Notes: a model not told the origin generated them from the sequence alone. Positions 54,888-64,000 are shown, numbered from the stretch's first letter. The stretch is DNA of 64,000 bases from Falsihalocynthiibacter arcticus (GCF_000812665.2 NZ_CP014327.1:2199501-2263500), one strand, 5' to 3'. A program made the numbers and translations.

Positions 54888-54909
54888 ACCGATCTTTTAG
54901 CGTTATACT

Positions 54910-54945
54910 GAAAGGCCCGCCCACAGCAGGCCTTTCTTCATTTTT
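54910..54945 (+). terminator. Rho-independent terminator of the TRAP operon
   Basis: GAAAGGCC and GGCCTTTC form a perfect 8-bp stem over an 11-base loop, followed by TTCATTTTT. It lies 23 bases after the dctP stop. Confidence 0.85.
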
Positions 54946-55042
54946 GATCGATCATCTCAAACACCGCGCTCGGCCATGCGCATTAGCGCGTCAGAAATTT
55001 TCAACTCCGGTCCGGCTGCCGCTCTCAATCTGGCTTTCCCGC

Positions 55043-55759
55043 ATGGCTAATACCCACAACCTCGCGCTAGCACCCTCGAAAAAAAAGCGTGGACGTCGTC
55101 TAAGGCCTAAATCAAAACCTTTTTGGGTTTACGCTGTCGCACTCTGGATGATTTCAACAGCAGCAGTCGCGCAAGACGCGATCTACCCTGCGCCCGGAAC
55201 GGTTTTCATTTATGACATAACCGAAACAATCGGCAACGAAGACGAAGGTCTAATGGTCAACTCTTGGCGGGAGAGTACCAAAATTCTACTGGTGGAAAAC
55301 GGTGTTATCCTGCACCAAAGATGCCGTGAAGGCAGGCCTTCATGCAATAATTTCGTAAGCGATGGTTCTGCTGTCAAATATCTTGGGTCTCAAGAAAATG
55401 GTGCCGCTTCATCAGATACCATTTCATCGCAAGACGTTGCATATCTCGCCGATGTTACAACTGACGACCAACCTGCCTTCTATCCGTTGGAAGATGGCAA
55501 AAGGATTGCATGGGTCGATCCAGAATATGGTTTTGAGGTCAATCTGCGCATGACCTGTTGTGAAGCAGATGAAAGCGGTGACAGCCGTCTATGGGCGTTT
55601 TATCTTACAAGACCTTCAGATGAGGCCAATGGCACCGAGGTAATACAGTTTTTTGATCCGGACTTGGGATGGTACGTCGGGAGCCGAAGTTTGAGCGCGA
55701 TGCCTCGGTTTCCAAAGCGTGTCACAATCGAGTCCCTGATAGAAATTGAAAGGCCATAG
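55043..55759 (+). CDS. Exported protein of unknown function
   Basis: 238 residues from the ATG at 55043; the longer frame from 54872 runs through the terminator and is unlikely. A basic N-terminus (KKKRGRRLRPKSKP) leads into a hydrophobic signal segment (FWVYAVALWMISTAAVAQD). The mature part has pairs of cysteines (HQRCREGRPSCNN and RMTCCE) and is beta-rich. I recognise no family. It appears monocistronic. Confidence 0.5.
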   Translation: MANTHNLALAPSKKKRGRRLRPKSKPFWVYAVALWMISTAAVAQDAIYPAPGTVFIYDITETIGNEDEGLMVNSWRESTKILLVENGVILHQRCREGRPSCNNFVSDGSAVKYLGSQENGAASSDTISSQDVAYLADVTTDDQPAFYPLEDGKRIAWVDPEYGFEVNLRMTCCEADESGDSRLWAFYLTRPSDEANGTEVIQFFDPDLGWYVGSRSLSAMPRFPKRVTIESLIEIERP

Positions 55760-55878
55760 TTAGCCACGTAGCACTAACGACCCTGCAGTACTTCAGGTAT
55801 TTCGGCATAGCAACGTGGCCTACGAAATAGGCTGCGATGAGTACGTAGACCTGTACTGGGCGGACCGTCTGAGAAATT

Positions 55879-55988
55879 TGAACTTCGTCCCTGTTCCCGG
55901 ACATTGGGGTACTTTACCCCCAGTCCATGAAAGGGCCCCAAATGGGACAACCTCGAAGAACGTACACTGACGATTTTAAGGCCGGCGC
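55879..55988 (+). mobile_element. 110-base left-end remnant of the IS3-family element
   Basis: It matches 7403-7512 at 106 of 110 positions, in the same orientation, from the TGAACTT tip through the start of orfA (MGQPRRTYTDDFKA). The match ends abruptly at 55988. It is a scar of a deletion or recombination through the element. Confidence 0.9.
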
Positions 55989-56105
55989 TGCAGACGAAAG
56001 GGCGAGAAAGGGTAACAGGAGGGCCAAAATAAAACGCGTCATTCTTCTAAGGCGCCGTCTTGAACGGAAGCAGAGACAGTAGCCTGATGAATAGCACTAA
56101 CAATC

Positions 56106-56987
56106 CTACACCCGTATTTCGGAAAGTGACAATGCTCTACGTTCGCGCAAGAATGTGAATAACCCTGTGCCAATGACGATAGCAGCTCCGAGTAAGGTCA
56201 GTGCGTCGGGGCGCTCGTTGAAAACCAACACGCCGATAACAAGTGAAAACAGCAGGCGTGTGTAGCGAAACGGAGTGACGGTGGAGGCGTCGCCTATGCG
56301 CATGGCGACAACAATGCCGTAGTAGCCGGCACCGCCAAAAAAAACACCGCCGACAAAATAGGCGGCTTCTAGTTTTGAGACGGCAACCAGCGTATCCGGG
56401 CTCAAAAATAGCAGTATTGTGCCCGCAACAATCAGCGATGCGAAGGCTTGGAATGAGATTACTGTTGAAGCGATATTTTTAGGGATTCTGCGGGTGATCA
56501 GATCACGCGTTGCAACGCCAACAATTGAGATGAGTACTAAAAGCACCGCAGGATCAAAGCCGCTGAGGCCTGGCCTGATGATGATTAAAACTCCGATAAA
56601 ACCGACCGTAATCGCAGTCCAACGCCGCCAACCTACCTGTTCCCCCAAAAATAGCGCGGCGCCCATTGTGATGACCAAAGGTGTCACCTGAAACACGGCG
56701 GCAACTGTGGAAATGGGGACCAATGATAGGGAAGTTACAAAAGCAACGGCTGCGATGGCGTCGGCCGATGCGCGCGCGATGGTTGCACGCGTCCAGACGT
56801 GTGCTGCGAATATGTTGTGCCCCTTGGTGTATGCCATGAGCGCGAAACCGATGGAGCTAGAGGCGCCAAGCACGATCAAAATCTGACCTGTGGAGATTGT
56901 GCTGGACAGAAGTTTGACAAACAAATCTTCTAACGCGAATCCAGCCATAGCGGCGATCATCAGCAATATGCCGTTGAGGTTGTTCAT
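56106..56987 (-). CDS. EamA/DMT-family exporter
   Basis: 293 residues, ten membrane helices in two EamA repeats (~5-135 and 145-280). The first repeat begins GILLMIAAMAGFALEDLFVKLLS and ends GFIGVLIIIRPGL. The second ends LGAAIVIGTGLFTFLRERR. Members export amino acids or metabolites; the substrate is unknown. It stands alone on the minus strand between the IS3 scar and the mcrC fragment. Confidence 0.85.
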   Translation of the reverse strand: MNNLNGILLMIAAMAGFALEDLFVKLLSSTISTGQILIVLGASSSIGFALMAYTKGHNIFAAHVWTRATIARASADAIAAVAFVTSLSLVPISTVAAVFQVTPLVITMGAALFLGEQVGWRRWTAITVGFIGVLIIIRPGLSGFDPAVLLVLISIVGVATRDLITRRIPKNIASTVISFQAFASLIVAGTILLFLSPDTLVAVSKLEAAYFVGGVFFGGAGYYGIVVAMRIGDASTVTPFRYTRLLFSLVIGVLVFNERPDALTLLGAAIVIGTGLFTFLRERRALSLSEIRV

Positions 56988-57245
56988 ATTGTCTTTCCAA
57001 AGAGATACCGTGCTTTGGGCAATATCGCCTTTGGCATGTTTAACTTTGGTTTATGTGAAACTTAGAATTGGACTGGGTGCAAGGCATATATTGGCCCTCG
57101 CGGGCTCAACCCAAGAAATCAACAAACCTGGTTTCTCGCTGCGCTGCGGGCGGCACCGATGAGGTGACCTGAGCGTAGGAAAGCAGTCATCAGTGGCATT
57201 GCAACATTTCAGTAAAATGGGCTTAAATCTGCCATTAGCGGCGTG

Positions 57246-58214
57246 ATGTGGCAAGCTCGGCGTGAGCCTGATCTTTTTGCAGTAGTCCGGGGTGGGCTTA
57301 TTGGCTCAGAGCCAAATCATTCAATCAAATCTATGGAGGCTTTCTATGATTTGGTGCGAGATGGTGAAGTCAAAACCGCCGGTGGGTCCGTTGATGTTGC
57401 ACGGCAGTTCACGCGTTACGCGGTCAATCCATCAAGACTAGCATGCCAGTTTGATGATCTCTCTGTTGATACTGCGTTAAACCAGATCATCAAGGCGGCC
57501 GTGATGCATTTGGCTAAGCTGTCCAGGAGCTCATCAAATCAACAAAGGCTGCGTGAACTGGCATTCGTTTATGCGAGTGTCTCCGAAATCCAACCTTCAG
57601 CTTTGCCTTGGGCGGACGAGACAATCGACCGGTCCAATCGACAGTGGTTTGATCCTTTCGAAATGGCTGGCCTCTTTTTACAGAACCGCTACCAGACAAC
57701 GACCGGAGGTACAGGACGAGGAACAGCACTACTTTTCGAAATGAATACTTTATTCGAAGAATATGTCGGCCGCCAGATTTCGCGGGCATTGGCCGGGACC
57801 GAGCTGACGGTATCTTTGCAGGGTGGTCGTCGCTACTGTCTCACATCTGTGGATACGGAGAGGGGGCATTTCCAAACTAAGCCAGACATTCTGATCCGTC
57901 GTGCAGGCACAGTGACCCATGTGATAGACGCAAAGTGGAAACGGATATCATCACAGATTGATGACCCGAAACTGGGCGTGTCTCAGAGCGACGTCTACCA
58001 GATGATGGCCTATGCTCAGCTATATGGCGCACCACGTCTCACTCTTCTTTATCCTCATCACCCCGGGCTGGGCAGCGAAGAACTAGTTCATGCTCGCCAC
58101 CGGATAACCGGCTGCGAAACCATACTGGAGACTGCAAGCATCGATGTAGCGAATGGTAGCAATATTCTTGAACGTCTGCTTGGACTTATCGTTGCAGGCG
58201 AAGTGTTGACTTGA
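57246..58214 (+). pseudogene. McrC-like restriction protein, 5'-truncated and without McrB
   Basis: About 320 codons. The part from GGSVDVARQFTRYAVNPSRLACQFDDLSVDTALNQIIKAA onward is typical McrC. The PD-(D/E)xK nuclease core is intact (KPDILIRR ... THVIDAKWKR, then a YQMMAYAQLY helix). McrC proteins are usually 400 or more residues. The first ~100 are missing and replaced by MWQARREPDLFAVVRGG, which does not fit. There is no McrB GTPase gene nearby. McrBC cuts methylated foreign DNA, but this copy cannot work without McrB. A GTG at 57243 is an alternative start. Confidence 0.75.
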
Positions 58215-58335
58215 ATGGATAACGCTTTGGACATTCCCATAGTTTACCCAAGACTGCATTAGGTACCGTGCGAATAATCTGCTTACCTCAGCCGACCAGC
58301 AACTAGTACGACATACCCCCACCCGCGATCCGCAA

Positions 58336-58791
58336 CTAGTTTTCCCACCTTCTCCGTGTGCAAATCATTCGGTTAGAAACGAATAACCGTGTATACCAGT
58401 CGGCGCTCAATCGCTTGTTCAGATTGGAAATCGACCGCTTGCGTAGTATTTCCGTTCGCAGGATATCGAGTGAAGACTGAACCTTCGGAGGTATAACGTC
58501 TTTCCAGTCAAGATCGCCGACCAACGCCCATTGAACCGTGCTCGTCTGTCCCGGTTTCCGCGGATTGCTGCCAAGTTGGCACAACAAAAGGTCGCCTTCC
58601 TTCATACCGCTGAAATCTCGCCGTCCGGTTACATTGGCCGTGACGTGCATGAACTGTCGGCTTGCATCAGACGAACATATAACGAAACCAAAGCCCCGGT
58701 CTTCAACGAGAGCATCAACCGTTGTCAGAATTTGCAGCTTGACAAGCTCAGACTCCAGAGAAGGGGGAGTGGGTGCCTGTTCTTGCCTCTT
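58336..58791 (-). pseudogene. Cold-shock-domain-like protein without a clear start
   Basis: The minus-strand frame from an upstream stop at ~58811 reads SLESELVKLQILTTVDAL, then EDRGFGFVICSSDASRQFMHVTANV, then GMKEGDLLLCQLGSNP......VQWALVGDLDW. This pattern (GFGFV, FxHxTA, GD.L.C.....P) is a cold-shock/OB-fold RNA-binding domain. No ATG or GTG starts this frame before the domain. A good-looking start (MNQFGILKEILPERGK) lies just upstream in another frame. A frameshift near 58785 would join them. The last ~45 residues are basic. Confidence 0.55.
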
Positions 58792-59235
58792 TCGGGCAGG
58801 ATTTCTTTAAGTATACCGAATTGATTCATGAGGTTAGTTAAGCTGAACAGGACTTGATTGCGCAAGGATGCGCATGCGAAAGGGCAGGATTTATAGTATT
58901 CGTGACTAATGCCCCACAGACAAAAATAATGACGGCTCGATCTTGTATAAGGCGGAACATGTTTTCCCTGTTGCAGGCAACTGCTTGACACTAATTCTAC
59001 CGGCTAAATGGACAGGCTTAGGCTTTCAAAGCCCTGCAGGGGTGAGAAGATTAGCAATCCATAAACTAGGCTAATTGAGTTAAATTCAAACTTTCATAGT
59101 TTTGTTTTAAATGATGGCAGGCGAGGGAGAACTCCTTTCCTGTAGATCGAGGCTGAAACGTTATTTTTCGGCGGAAAAAATTTGCCCAAGAAATGATTGC
59201 CATATGTTCATTTACTGGTAAGTAAGATCTGAAAA
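58792..59235. other. Intergenic stretch, probable 5' part of the cold-shock-like relic
   Basis: It includes the out-of-frame start region MNQFGILKEILPERGK (about 58780-58830 minus). The rest shows no supported gene. Confidence 0.35.
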
Positions 59236-59269
59236 ACAGAGACGGTTCGATGCGAGTACCAACACCTCC
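59236..59269 (+). repeat. 34-base imperfect direct repeat, copy B
   Basis: It starts ACAGAGACGGTTCGATG and ends ACACCTCC. It is 27/34 identical to 40488-40521, in the same orientation 18.7 kb away. Confidence 0.4.
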
Positions 59270-59301
59270 TAGGCGCGTACGGCCTATTCCAAGGTGAGAT
59301 T

Positions 59302-59538
59302 CTACAATTTGCGAGAGAAATCGCCACCAGAGAGGATGCGATTAATTAGGCTTGCCACAGCTTTGTGCGTTTCAAGGTCAGCCTCTGAGCCGTCAGCATT
59401 TTCATGTGTAGCAGACGCGTCCTTGAGAACCCCTAAAATTTCGCTTTCGGGCAGGACTCTTGCGTCGTTTAGCGCAAGAAGTAGTGCTTCGCAGATCGAC
59501 AAGGCCGCCATTCCTGAATAGGCTTCATGGTCAGGCAT
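59302..59538 (-). CDS. Small conserved protein of unknown function
   Basis: 78 residues: YSGMAALSICEALLLALNDARVLPESEILGVLKDASATHEN....E...HKAVASLINRILSGG. This resembles a small all-helical protein found widely in alphaproteobacteria, recognised from the pattern only. It has no signal peptide or metal motif and seems monocistronic. Confidence 0.6.
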   Translation of the reverse strand: MPDHEAYSGMAALSICEALLLALNDARVLPESEILGVLKDASATHENADGSEADLETHKAVASLINRILSGGDFSRKL

Positions 59539-59698
59539 GTTTTACTGCCTCTGATAAAGAAGGTACCCGATATTCAGGGTGTTTGAATTGCTCTCTGAAC
59601 AGGTATACAGATAATCCCTAAGTTGCACTGATCCACATCAGCAAATAGTGCCCTTTTTTCGGAAGAGTTCGCTGTGACTCGAAATGAGGACGACATTG

Positions 59699-60424
59699 AT
59701 GAATAATGCCTATTTGGTTCGTAAGTTGGGGGCCTTTGTCGCCCTATCCGAAACCGAACTTGCATCCCTTGAAGCCCTGCACAAGCGGCGACGGGTTTTT
59801 ACCGTCGGGCGCGATCTGGTGCACCAAGGGCAATCGGAGCATACGGCCTATGTTCTCGCGTCGGGCTGGGCTTGCTCGTATAAAATTCTGCACGATGGCC
59901 AACGCCAGATTATCGACTTTCAGATTCCGGGTGATTTTTTGGGTCTGCGCAGCGTTTTACTACATATGTCGGATCACAGCATTGAGCCGATCACCGACAT
60001 TGAAGTCTCCGAATTTTTGGTCTCGGATTTAATGGAGGCCTTCACCCAAACGCCTCGCTTGGCCATGGCGATCCTGTGGGCCGCGTCCCGTGATGAAGCG
60101 ATGGTGGTTGAGCATCTGGCGGATATCGGACGGCGGAGCGCGGCGGAACGGATGGCGCATTTCCTGCTGGAACTCGGTGCCAGACTTGCGTTGGTCGGGT
60201 TGGGCAGTAAAAAAGGTTATGCCTGCCCCCTCACACAATACCTTTTGGCGGATGCCCTTGGCTTGACCGCAATTCACGTCAATCGCGTCCTACGACAGTT
60301 GCGCGAAAGCGGTTTAGTCACGTTTCGGGATGGGTACGTGACCTTCGATGCGTATGACCGCCTAACCGAATTCGCGGAGTTTGACCCAACCTATCTGGAC
60401 CAGGTTGGGCCGATGTTGAGTTAA
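59699..60424 (+). CDS. Crp/Fnr-family transcription regulator
   Basis: 241 residues. The ATG at 59699 is preferred over 59684 because GAGGA (59686-59690) then serves as ribosome-binding site. Residues ~10-125 form a cyclic-nucleotide-type sensor barrel (VHQGQSEHTAYVLASGWACSYKILHDGQRQIIDFQIPGDFLGL). Residues ~150-225 form a winged helix (CPLTQYLLADALGLTAIHVNRVLRQLRESGLVTF). The N-terminal cysteine cluster of oxygen-sensing FNR is absent. It converges on the arginine deiminase operon, so it may control it, as ArcR does elsewhere; that is inferred. Confidence 0.85.
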   Translation: MNNAYLVRKLGAFVALSETELASLEALHKRRRVFTVGRDLVHQGQSEHTAYVLASGWACSYKILHDGQRQIIDFQIPGDFLGLRSVLLHMSDHSIEPITDIEVSEFLVSDLMEAFTQTPRLAMAILWAASRDEAMVVEHLADIGRRSAAERMAHFLLELGARLALVGLGSKKGYACPLTQYLLADALGLTAIHVNRVLRQLRESGLVTFRDGYVTFDAYDRLTEFAEFDPTYLDQVGPMLS

Positions 60425-60457
60425 AGGTTGTACGGCAATTTTTAGTGCAGCCTTTAA
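60421..60457. terminator. Bidirectional terminator between regulator and arcC
   Basis: TTAAAGGTTGTAC and GTGCAGCCTTTAA form a 13-bp stem with two G-U pairs around an 11-base loop. The hairpin overlaps both stop codons (TAA of the regulator and TAA of arcC), so it ends transcription from both sides. Confidence 0.8.
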
Positions 60458-61413
60458 TCCAGCGCCCCGCCTTCGTTGTCCCAGACTTTTAGCGGTTTGG
60501 CTGCGTCCGAAAGGACGTTGGTTCCGGCGCGCTGCTCCAGAATTGCGCGGGCGTCCGACAATTGGCCGATTCCGGCAAATGCGCCGCCACCTTGCACAAA
60601 GGCTACCGCAGCACTGACCTTGGGTCCCATTGAGCCGGGGGCAAGATCGAGTTTGGCCAAGGCTTTGGGGGTGGTCATTCCGATCACGTGCTGGTTGTCT
60701 TGGCCGAAATTCTCAAAGACGGCTTCTACATCTGTAAGCAGCAAAAGCGCGTCCGCCTTAAGCTCCATCGCAAGAAGCGCTGCCGTTCGATCCTTGTCGA
60801 TCACGGCTTCCACTCCCTCCATCGCACCGTCCGCATTGCGCAGGACGGGAATGCCACCACCACCCGCACAAATTACGCAGTGACCCGCGTTGAGCAAAGC
60901 ATTGATTGCCTCGATGCCCAGAATCCGCAGGGGCAGGGGCGAGGGCACCACGCGGCGCTGCCCGCCAGTGGCCTCGGTTACCATGGTCCACCCATGATCC
61001 GTCGTCGCGCGCCTTGCCTCGGACGCGGTATAAACAGGCCCGATGGGCTTGCTTGGTTTCTCAAAAGCGGGGTCTTTTGCGTCGATTTCAACGCGGCTTA
61101 ACAATGTGGCACAGCGGGAGCCCGCAGGCAGGGCGTTCATCAATTCTTGTTCGATTAAATAGCCGATCATACCATCCGTTTCCGCCCCTAGCACATCCAA
61201 CGGCCAAAGCTTTTCGGGATCATAGGCGGCCGCCTGAAGCGCGAGTAGGCCAACTTGTGGGCCGTTTCCATGGGCGACAATGATCTGATGTTCGCGAGCT
61301 AGATCCGCAAGGGCCGTGGCCGCAATTCGCACATTCGCAAGTTGCGCCGCCGCCGTCATCGGCTGACCCCGTTGCAACAACGCATTCCCGCCAAGGGCAA
61401 TAACTATGCGCAT
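60454..61413 (-). CDS. arcC: Carbamate kinase
   Basis: 319 residues from the ATG at 61413, where the family starts (MRIVIALGGNALL). It makes ATP and carbamate from carbamoyl phosphate and ADP, the energy-yielding last step of the arginine deiminase pathway. Visible motifs are VAHGNGPQVGLLALQ, LGAETDGMIGYLIEQEL, VICAGGGGIPV, DKDRTAALLA and PGSMGPKV. Length is typical. It starts 1 base after the arcB stop (TAGGATG), so it is co-translated. Confidence 0.93.
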   Translation of the reverse strand: MRIVIALGGNALLQRGQPMTAAAQLANVRIAATALADLAREHQIIVAHGNGPQVGLLALQAAAYDPEKLWPLDVLGAETDGMIGYLIEQELMNALPAGSRCATLLSRVEIDAKDPAFEKPSKPIGPVYTASEARRATTDHGWTMVTEATGGQRRVVPSPLPLRILGIEAINALLNAGHCVICAGGGGIPVLRNADGAMEGVEAVIDKDRTAALLAMELKADALLLLTDVEAVFENFGQDNQHVIGMTTPKALAKLDLAPGSMGPKVSAAVAFVQGGGAFAGIGQLSDARAILEQRAGTNVLSDAAKPLKVWDNEGGALD

Positions 61414-61414
61414 C

Positions 61415-62416
61415 CTATGCCCCCATCGTGGCGACGAGAACCGCCTTGATTGTGTGCATCCGGTTTTCGGCCTGATCAAACACAACCGAGGCAGCGGATT
61501 CAAACACCTCGTCCGTTACTTCCATGCAATCGATGCCGTATTTTTCAAAGGTTGCGGCGCCAACTTCTGTATCTCGGTTGTGGAAGGCAGGTAGGCAATG
61601 CAGGAACTTCGCGTAGGGGTTTTCGGTCTTTTCCATAACGTCGGCCGTGACGCGATAAGGCGATAGAAGGGCGATCCGCTCTTCCCAAACCTCTTCTGGT
61701 TCCCCCATTGAAACCCAAACGTCGGTGTAAACAAAATCGGCGCCTTTTAGCCCCTCGGCGTGTTTTTCCGTCAGGGTAATCCGCGCACCGGAGGTTTCGG
61801 CAATCGTCCTGCATTGGGCGACGAGGTCAGGATTAGGCCAACAGCTTTTCGGTCCGCAGAGGCGAATATCCATACCTATCAAGGCAGCACCAATCATAAG
61901 TGAGGAGCCCATGTTATTGCCCGCGTCGCCCATAAAGCAAAAGGCAGTATCAGACAGATGTTTGTGCGTGAACTCTCGCATGGTCATCAGATCCGCGAGG
62001 ATTTGTGTCGGGTGAAATTCATCGGTTAGCCCGTTGAATACGGGCACGCCGGAGAATTCAGCCAAGACTTCTGCGTCCTTCTGGCCAAAGCCACGATACT
62101 CGATCCCGTCATAAAACCGTCCCAGCACGCGAGCGGTGTCTTTCATCGATTCCTTATGGCCAATATGGCTTCCCGTGGGGCCTAAATAGGTGACATGCGC
62201 CCCCTGATCAAAGGCCGCCACTTCAAAACCGCTGCGTGTTCGGGTGCTGTCTTTTTCAAAGATCAGGGCGATATTCTTGCCCTGCAGTTTTTGCACCTCA
62301 AAGCCACCATTCTTGGCGGTTTTAAGGCTCGATGCCAGTTGCAGCAGGTGTCTGATTTCATCGGGAGTAAAGTCGAGAAGGGTTAAAAAGCTTCTGCCGT
62401 GTAGGTTCTGTGGCAT
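61415..62416 (-). CDS. arcB: Ornithine carbamoyltransferase, catabolic
   Basis: 333 residues from the ATG at 62416 ([21 protein letters not shown]). It converts citrulline and phosphate to ornithine and carbamoyl phosphate. It has the carbamoyl-phosphate motif STRTRSGFE, the ornithine loop [14 protein letters not shown] and the HCLPAFH motif. The start after LHGRSFL and the length fit the catabolic ArcB branch, and the setting between arcA and arcC supports this. The longer upstream frame overlaps arcA and is not used. Confidence 0.93.
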   Translation of the reverse strand: MPQNLHGRSFLTLLDFTPDEIRHLLQLASSLKTAKNGGFEVQKLQGKNIALIFEKDSTRTRSGFEVAAFDQGAHVTYLGPTGSHIGHKESMKDTARVLGRFYDGIEYRGFGQKDAEVLAEFSGVPVFNGLTDEFHPTQILADLMTMREFTHKHLSDTAFCFMGDAGNNMGSSLMIGAALIGMDIRLCGPKSCWPNPDLVAQCRTIAETSGARITLTEKHAEGLKGADFVYTDVWVSMGEPEEVWEERIALLSPYRVTADVMEKTENPYAKFLHCLPAFHNRDTEVGAATFEKYGIDCMEVTDEVFESAASVVFDQAENRMHTIKAVLVATMGA

Positions 62417-62426
62417 AATAATATCC

Positions 62427-63650
62427 TTAAATTTCGTCGCGAATGAGGGGGCAAGACATACAGTGTGAACCACCGCGCCCGCGCCCAAGTTCAGATCCGG
62501 GGATGGTGATTACTTCCACGCCTGCTTTGCGCAGCAAGGTGTTGGAATAGACGTTGCGCTCGTATCCGACGACCACACCGGGTTCCAGACACAGGAGGTT
62601 GTTGGCATCATCCCATTGTTCACGCGCGGATTCGTAAGCGTCGCCACCCGTTGGAACGGTTCGTAGTTTTTTGATCCCTAGGGCCTCTGCGACGACCGCC
62701 AAAAATGGCTTGGCCTCCACTTCGACGGCAATGGTGTTGCCGTCACCGGGGCGCAGGCTTGTGCAGCGAATTGCGTCCGTAACTTCGGCAAAAACGGTGA
62801 CAAGATCACGGTCACAGAAGGTAAAAACGGTGTCGAGATGCATGGACCCACGGGCGCGTGGGAACTGGCAGGCAATCACGCGGGTTGCGCCGCCACTGGC
62901 AAAGAGGTTGCGCGCGATCTGGCTGACGGCTTGCGGCGTGGTGCGCTCACCCATGCCAATCAGGACTGTGCCGTTGCCGATTGGCATGACATCGCCGCCT
63001 TCGACGGTCGCGGGGCCATGATCCTGTTTTGGGTCGCCCCACCATATCGGAAAGCCAGCGTCCTTGAAGTCGGGATGAAACCGATAAATCGCGGCAAGGT
63101 TCAGCGTTTCAAGGCGGCGTGCGGGCCAATGCATGGGGTTCAGGGTGACGCCGCCATAAATCCAGCACGTGGTGTCACGGGTGAATATATGATTGGGCAG
63201 CGGCGGTAAAATGAAGTCGGCAGGTTCCAGCATAGGGGCAAGAACACCGTTGGATTTGATGGGAAGTTCGCCGCGGCTCATGCCGCCGATCAGAATGGTG
63301 GACAGAAGATTTGCATCGACCTCCATCAGATGCGCCAACAGATCGTCGGCAAGGCCCACACCGACGGTATTGTCGTTGACCCGCGCCTCCAGCAACCAGC
63401 GGCGGGCCTCCATATCGGCAAGGGTTTCGGTCAGCAGTTGCCGCAAGTACACGACCTCAACCCCGCGGTTGCGCATCGCATCGACGAAAGTCATATGCTC
63501 AATCCGCGCCTGCTTAACCCAAATCACATCGTCAAACAGCAGTTCGGCACAGTTTGACGGCGTCAGGCGGGCCATCGCAGCACCGGGTTTGTGAACAAGA
63601 ACGCGGCGCAGTTTGCCGGCCTCAGAGTGAACGCCATAGGTCAGGGTCAT
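62427..63650 (-). CDS. arcA: Arginine deiminase
   Basis: 407 residues from the ATG at 63650. It hydrolyses arginine to citrulline and ammonia. Family landmarks are [72 protein letters not shown] and the catalytic Cys in [13 protein letters not shown] at the C-terminus. It overlaps the transporter gene upstream by 4 bases, and 10 bases separate it from arcB. Confidence 0.95.
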   Translation of the reverse strand: MTLTYGVHSEAGKLRRVLVHKPGAAMARLTPSNCAELLFDDVIWVKQARIEHMTFVDAMRNRGVEVVYLRQLLTETLADMEARRWLLEARVNDNTVGVGLADDLLAHLMEVDANLLSTILIGGMSRGELPIKSNGVLAPMLEPADFILPPLPNHIFTRDTTCWIYGGVTLNPMHWPARRLETLNLAAIYRFHPDFKDAGFPIWWGDPKQDHGPATVEGGDVMPIGNGTVLIGMGERTTPQAVSQIARNLFASGGATRVIACQFPRARGSMHLDTVFTFCDRDLVTVFAEVTDAIRCTSLRPGDGNTIAVEVEAKPFLAVVAEALGIKKLRTVPTGGDAYESAREQWDDANNLLCLEPGVVVGYERNVYSNTLLRKAGVEVITIPGSELGRGRGGSHCMSCPLIRDEI

Positions 63651-64000
63651 GCGGTTGTTCCTTGCAGAAGGACGCCAAGACTGAGGGCGACCATGATGAT
63701 AATTGAGAGCCCGAGAAGCACAGGCCAGACGAAACGGAGCCAACGTTCATAGGGGACACGGGCAATCGCAAGACCGCCCATGACGACAGCGGATGTCGGG
63801 GTAACGAGGTTAACGACGCCCTCGGCCGATTGGAACGCAGTCACAACGAGGCTGCGCGCAACGCCCGCAAAATCGGCGACAGGGGCAAGGATCGGCATCG
63901 ACAGCACCGCAAGGCCAGACGTGGACGGCACGAAGAACGACAGTGCGACTTCGATCCAGTACATGACATTGATAAAGACAATCCGGTTCAGGCCAGTGAC
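63647..64000 (-). CDS. YfcC-type amino-acid antiporter, C-terminal part (cut by window edge)
   Basis: The frame is open to the window's right edge; 117 codons are visible. It reads [40 protein letters not shown], then [39 protein letters not shown], the C-terminal end of the YfcC family. In deiminase operons this family replaces ArcD as arginine/ornithine exchanger, so that role is likely. Its stop overlaps the arcA start (ATGA). The operon promoter is outside the window. Confidence 0.85.
   Translation of the reverse strand, partial: VTGLNRIVFINVMYWIEVALSFFVPSTSGLAVLSMPILAPVADFAGVARSLVVTAFQSAEGVVNLVTPTSAVVMGGLAIARVPYERWLRFVWPVLLGLSIIIMVALSLGVLLQGTTA

Noticed and set aside
54872-55042. Upstream extension of the exported protein at 55043
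   Set aside because: It would overlap dctP and read through the terminator at 54910-54945, and the signal segment fits the later ATG.

Overview
The window looks like part of the chromosome, or a large replicon, of an IS-rich marine alphaproteobacterium of the Rhodobacteraceae (Roseobacter group). This rests on the gene families present: a complete TRAP transporter, an RbsABC-type sugar operon with an HpsN-like dehydrogenase, a Hint-domain protein, an arginine deiminase operon, and the short roseobacter-type integrase. Insertion sequences of at least seven families are present (IS3, IS5, IS6, IS21, IS30, IS66, IS110, IS630). The genus is inferred, and no rRNA or tRNA gene was seen.

Layout. 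Positions 1-7010 hold exported proteins of poorly known function (two SH3b-type, one HExxH metalloprotease-like, one membrane protein). 7400-9880 is a nest of insertion sequences: an IS3 fragment cut by an IS5-type element, next to an IS630 transposase. 10055-19631 is a complete catabolic operon: a LacI-type regulator with two matching operator palindromes, an HpsN/HisD-like dehydrogenase, a ketose-epimerase-like protein, an RbsA/RbsC/RbsC/RbsB-type ABC importer, an alpha/beta hydrolase and a YjlB-like cupin. 19640-21165 is a graveyard of broken genes (IS6, IS66, YdeI-like, DUF4389), followed by an intact IS21 element.

24000-40120 is the most unusual part and looks like a defence-type island. 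It has an orphan phage terminase small subunit, a HEPN-domain protein and a tightly overlapping five-gene operon. That operon encodes a shortened RecB-like nuclease fused to a helicase tail, a 2470-residue sacsin-like protein with two GHKL ATPase modules, an SNF2-type helicase, a DUF697-like GTPase and a membrane GTPase. A PUA-like/HNH endonuclease follows in the opposite direction. I know of no named system with exactly this gene set; its role in defence is inferred.

40800-51540 is accessory DNA with two related 1213-bp IS30 elements, an IS110 element, a ParD-like/methionine aminopeptidase divergent pair, a Hint protein, TspO, a GT-C glycosyltransferase-like protein and several fragments. 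51936-54945 is a TRAP transporter operon whose dctM carries a one-base frameshift. 55000-59600 holds an exported protein, an IS3 remnant matching the one at 7.4 kb, an EamA exporter, a 5'-truncated orphan McrC, a cold-shock-like relic and a small conserved protein. 59699-64000 carries a Crp/Fnr regulator converging on an arginine deiminase operon (YfcC-type transporter, arcA, arcB, arcC) that would yield ATP from arginine.
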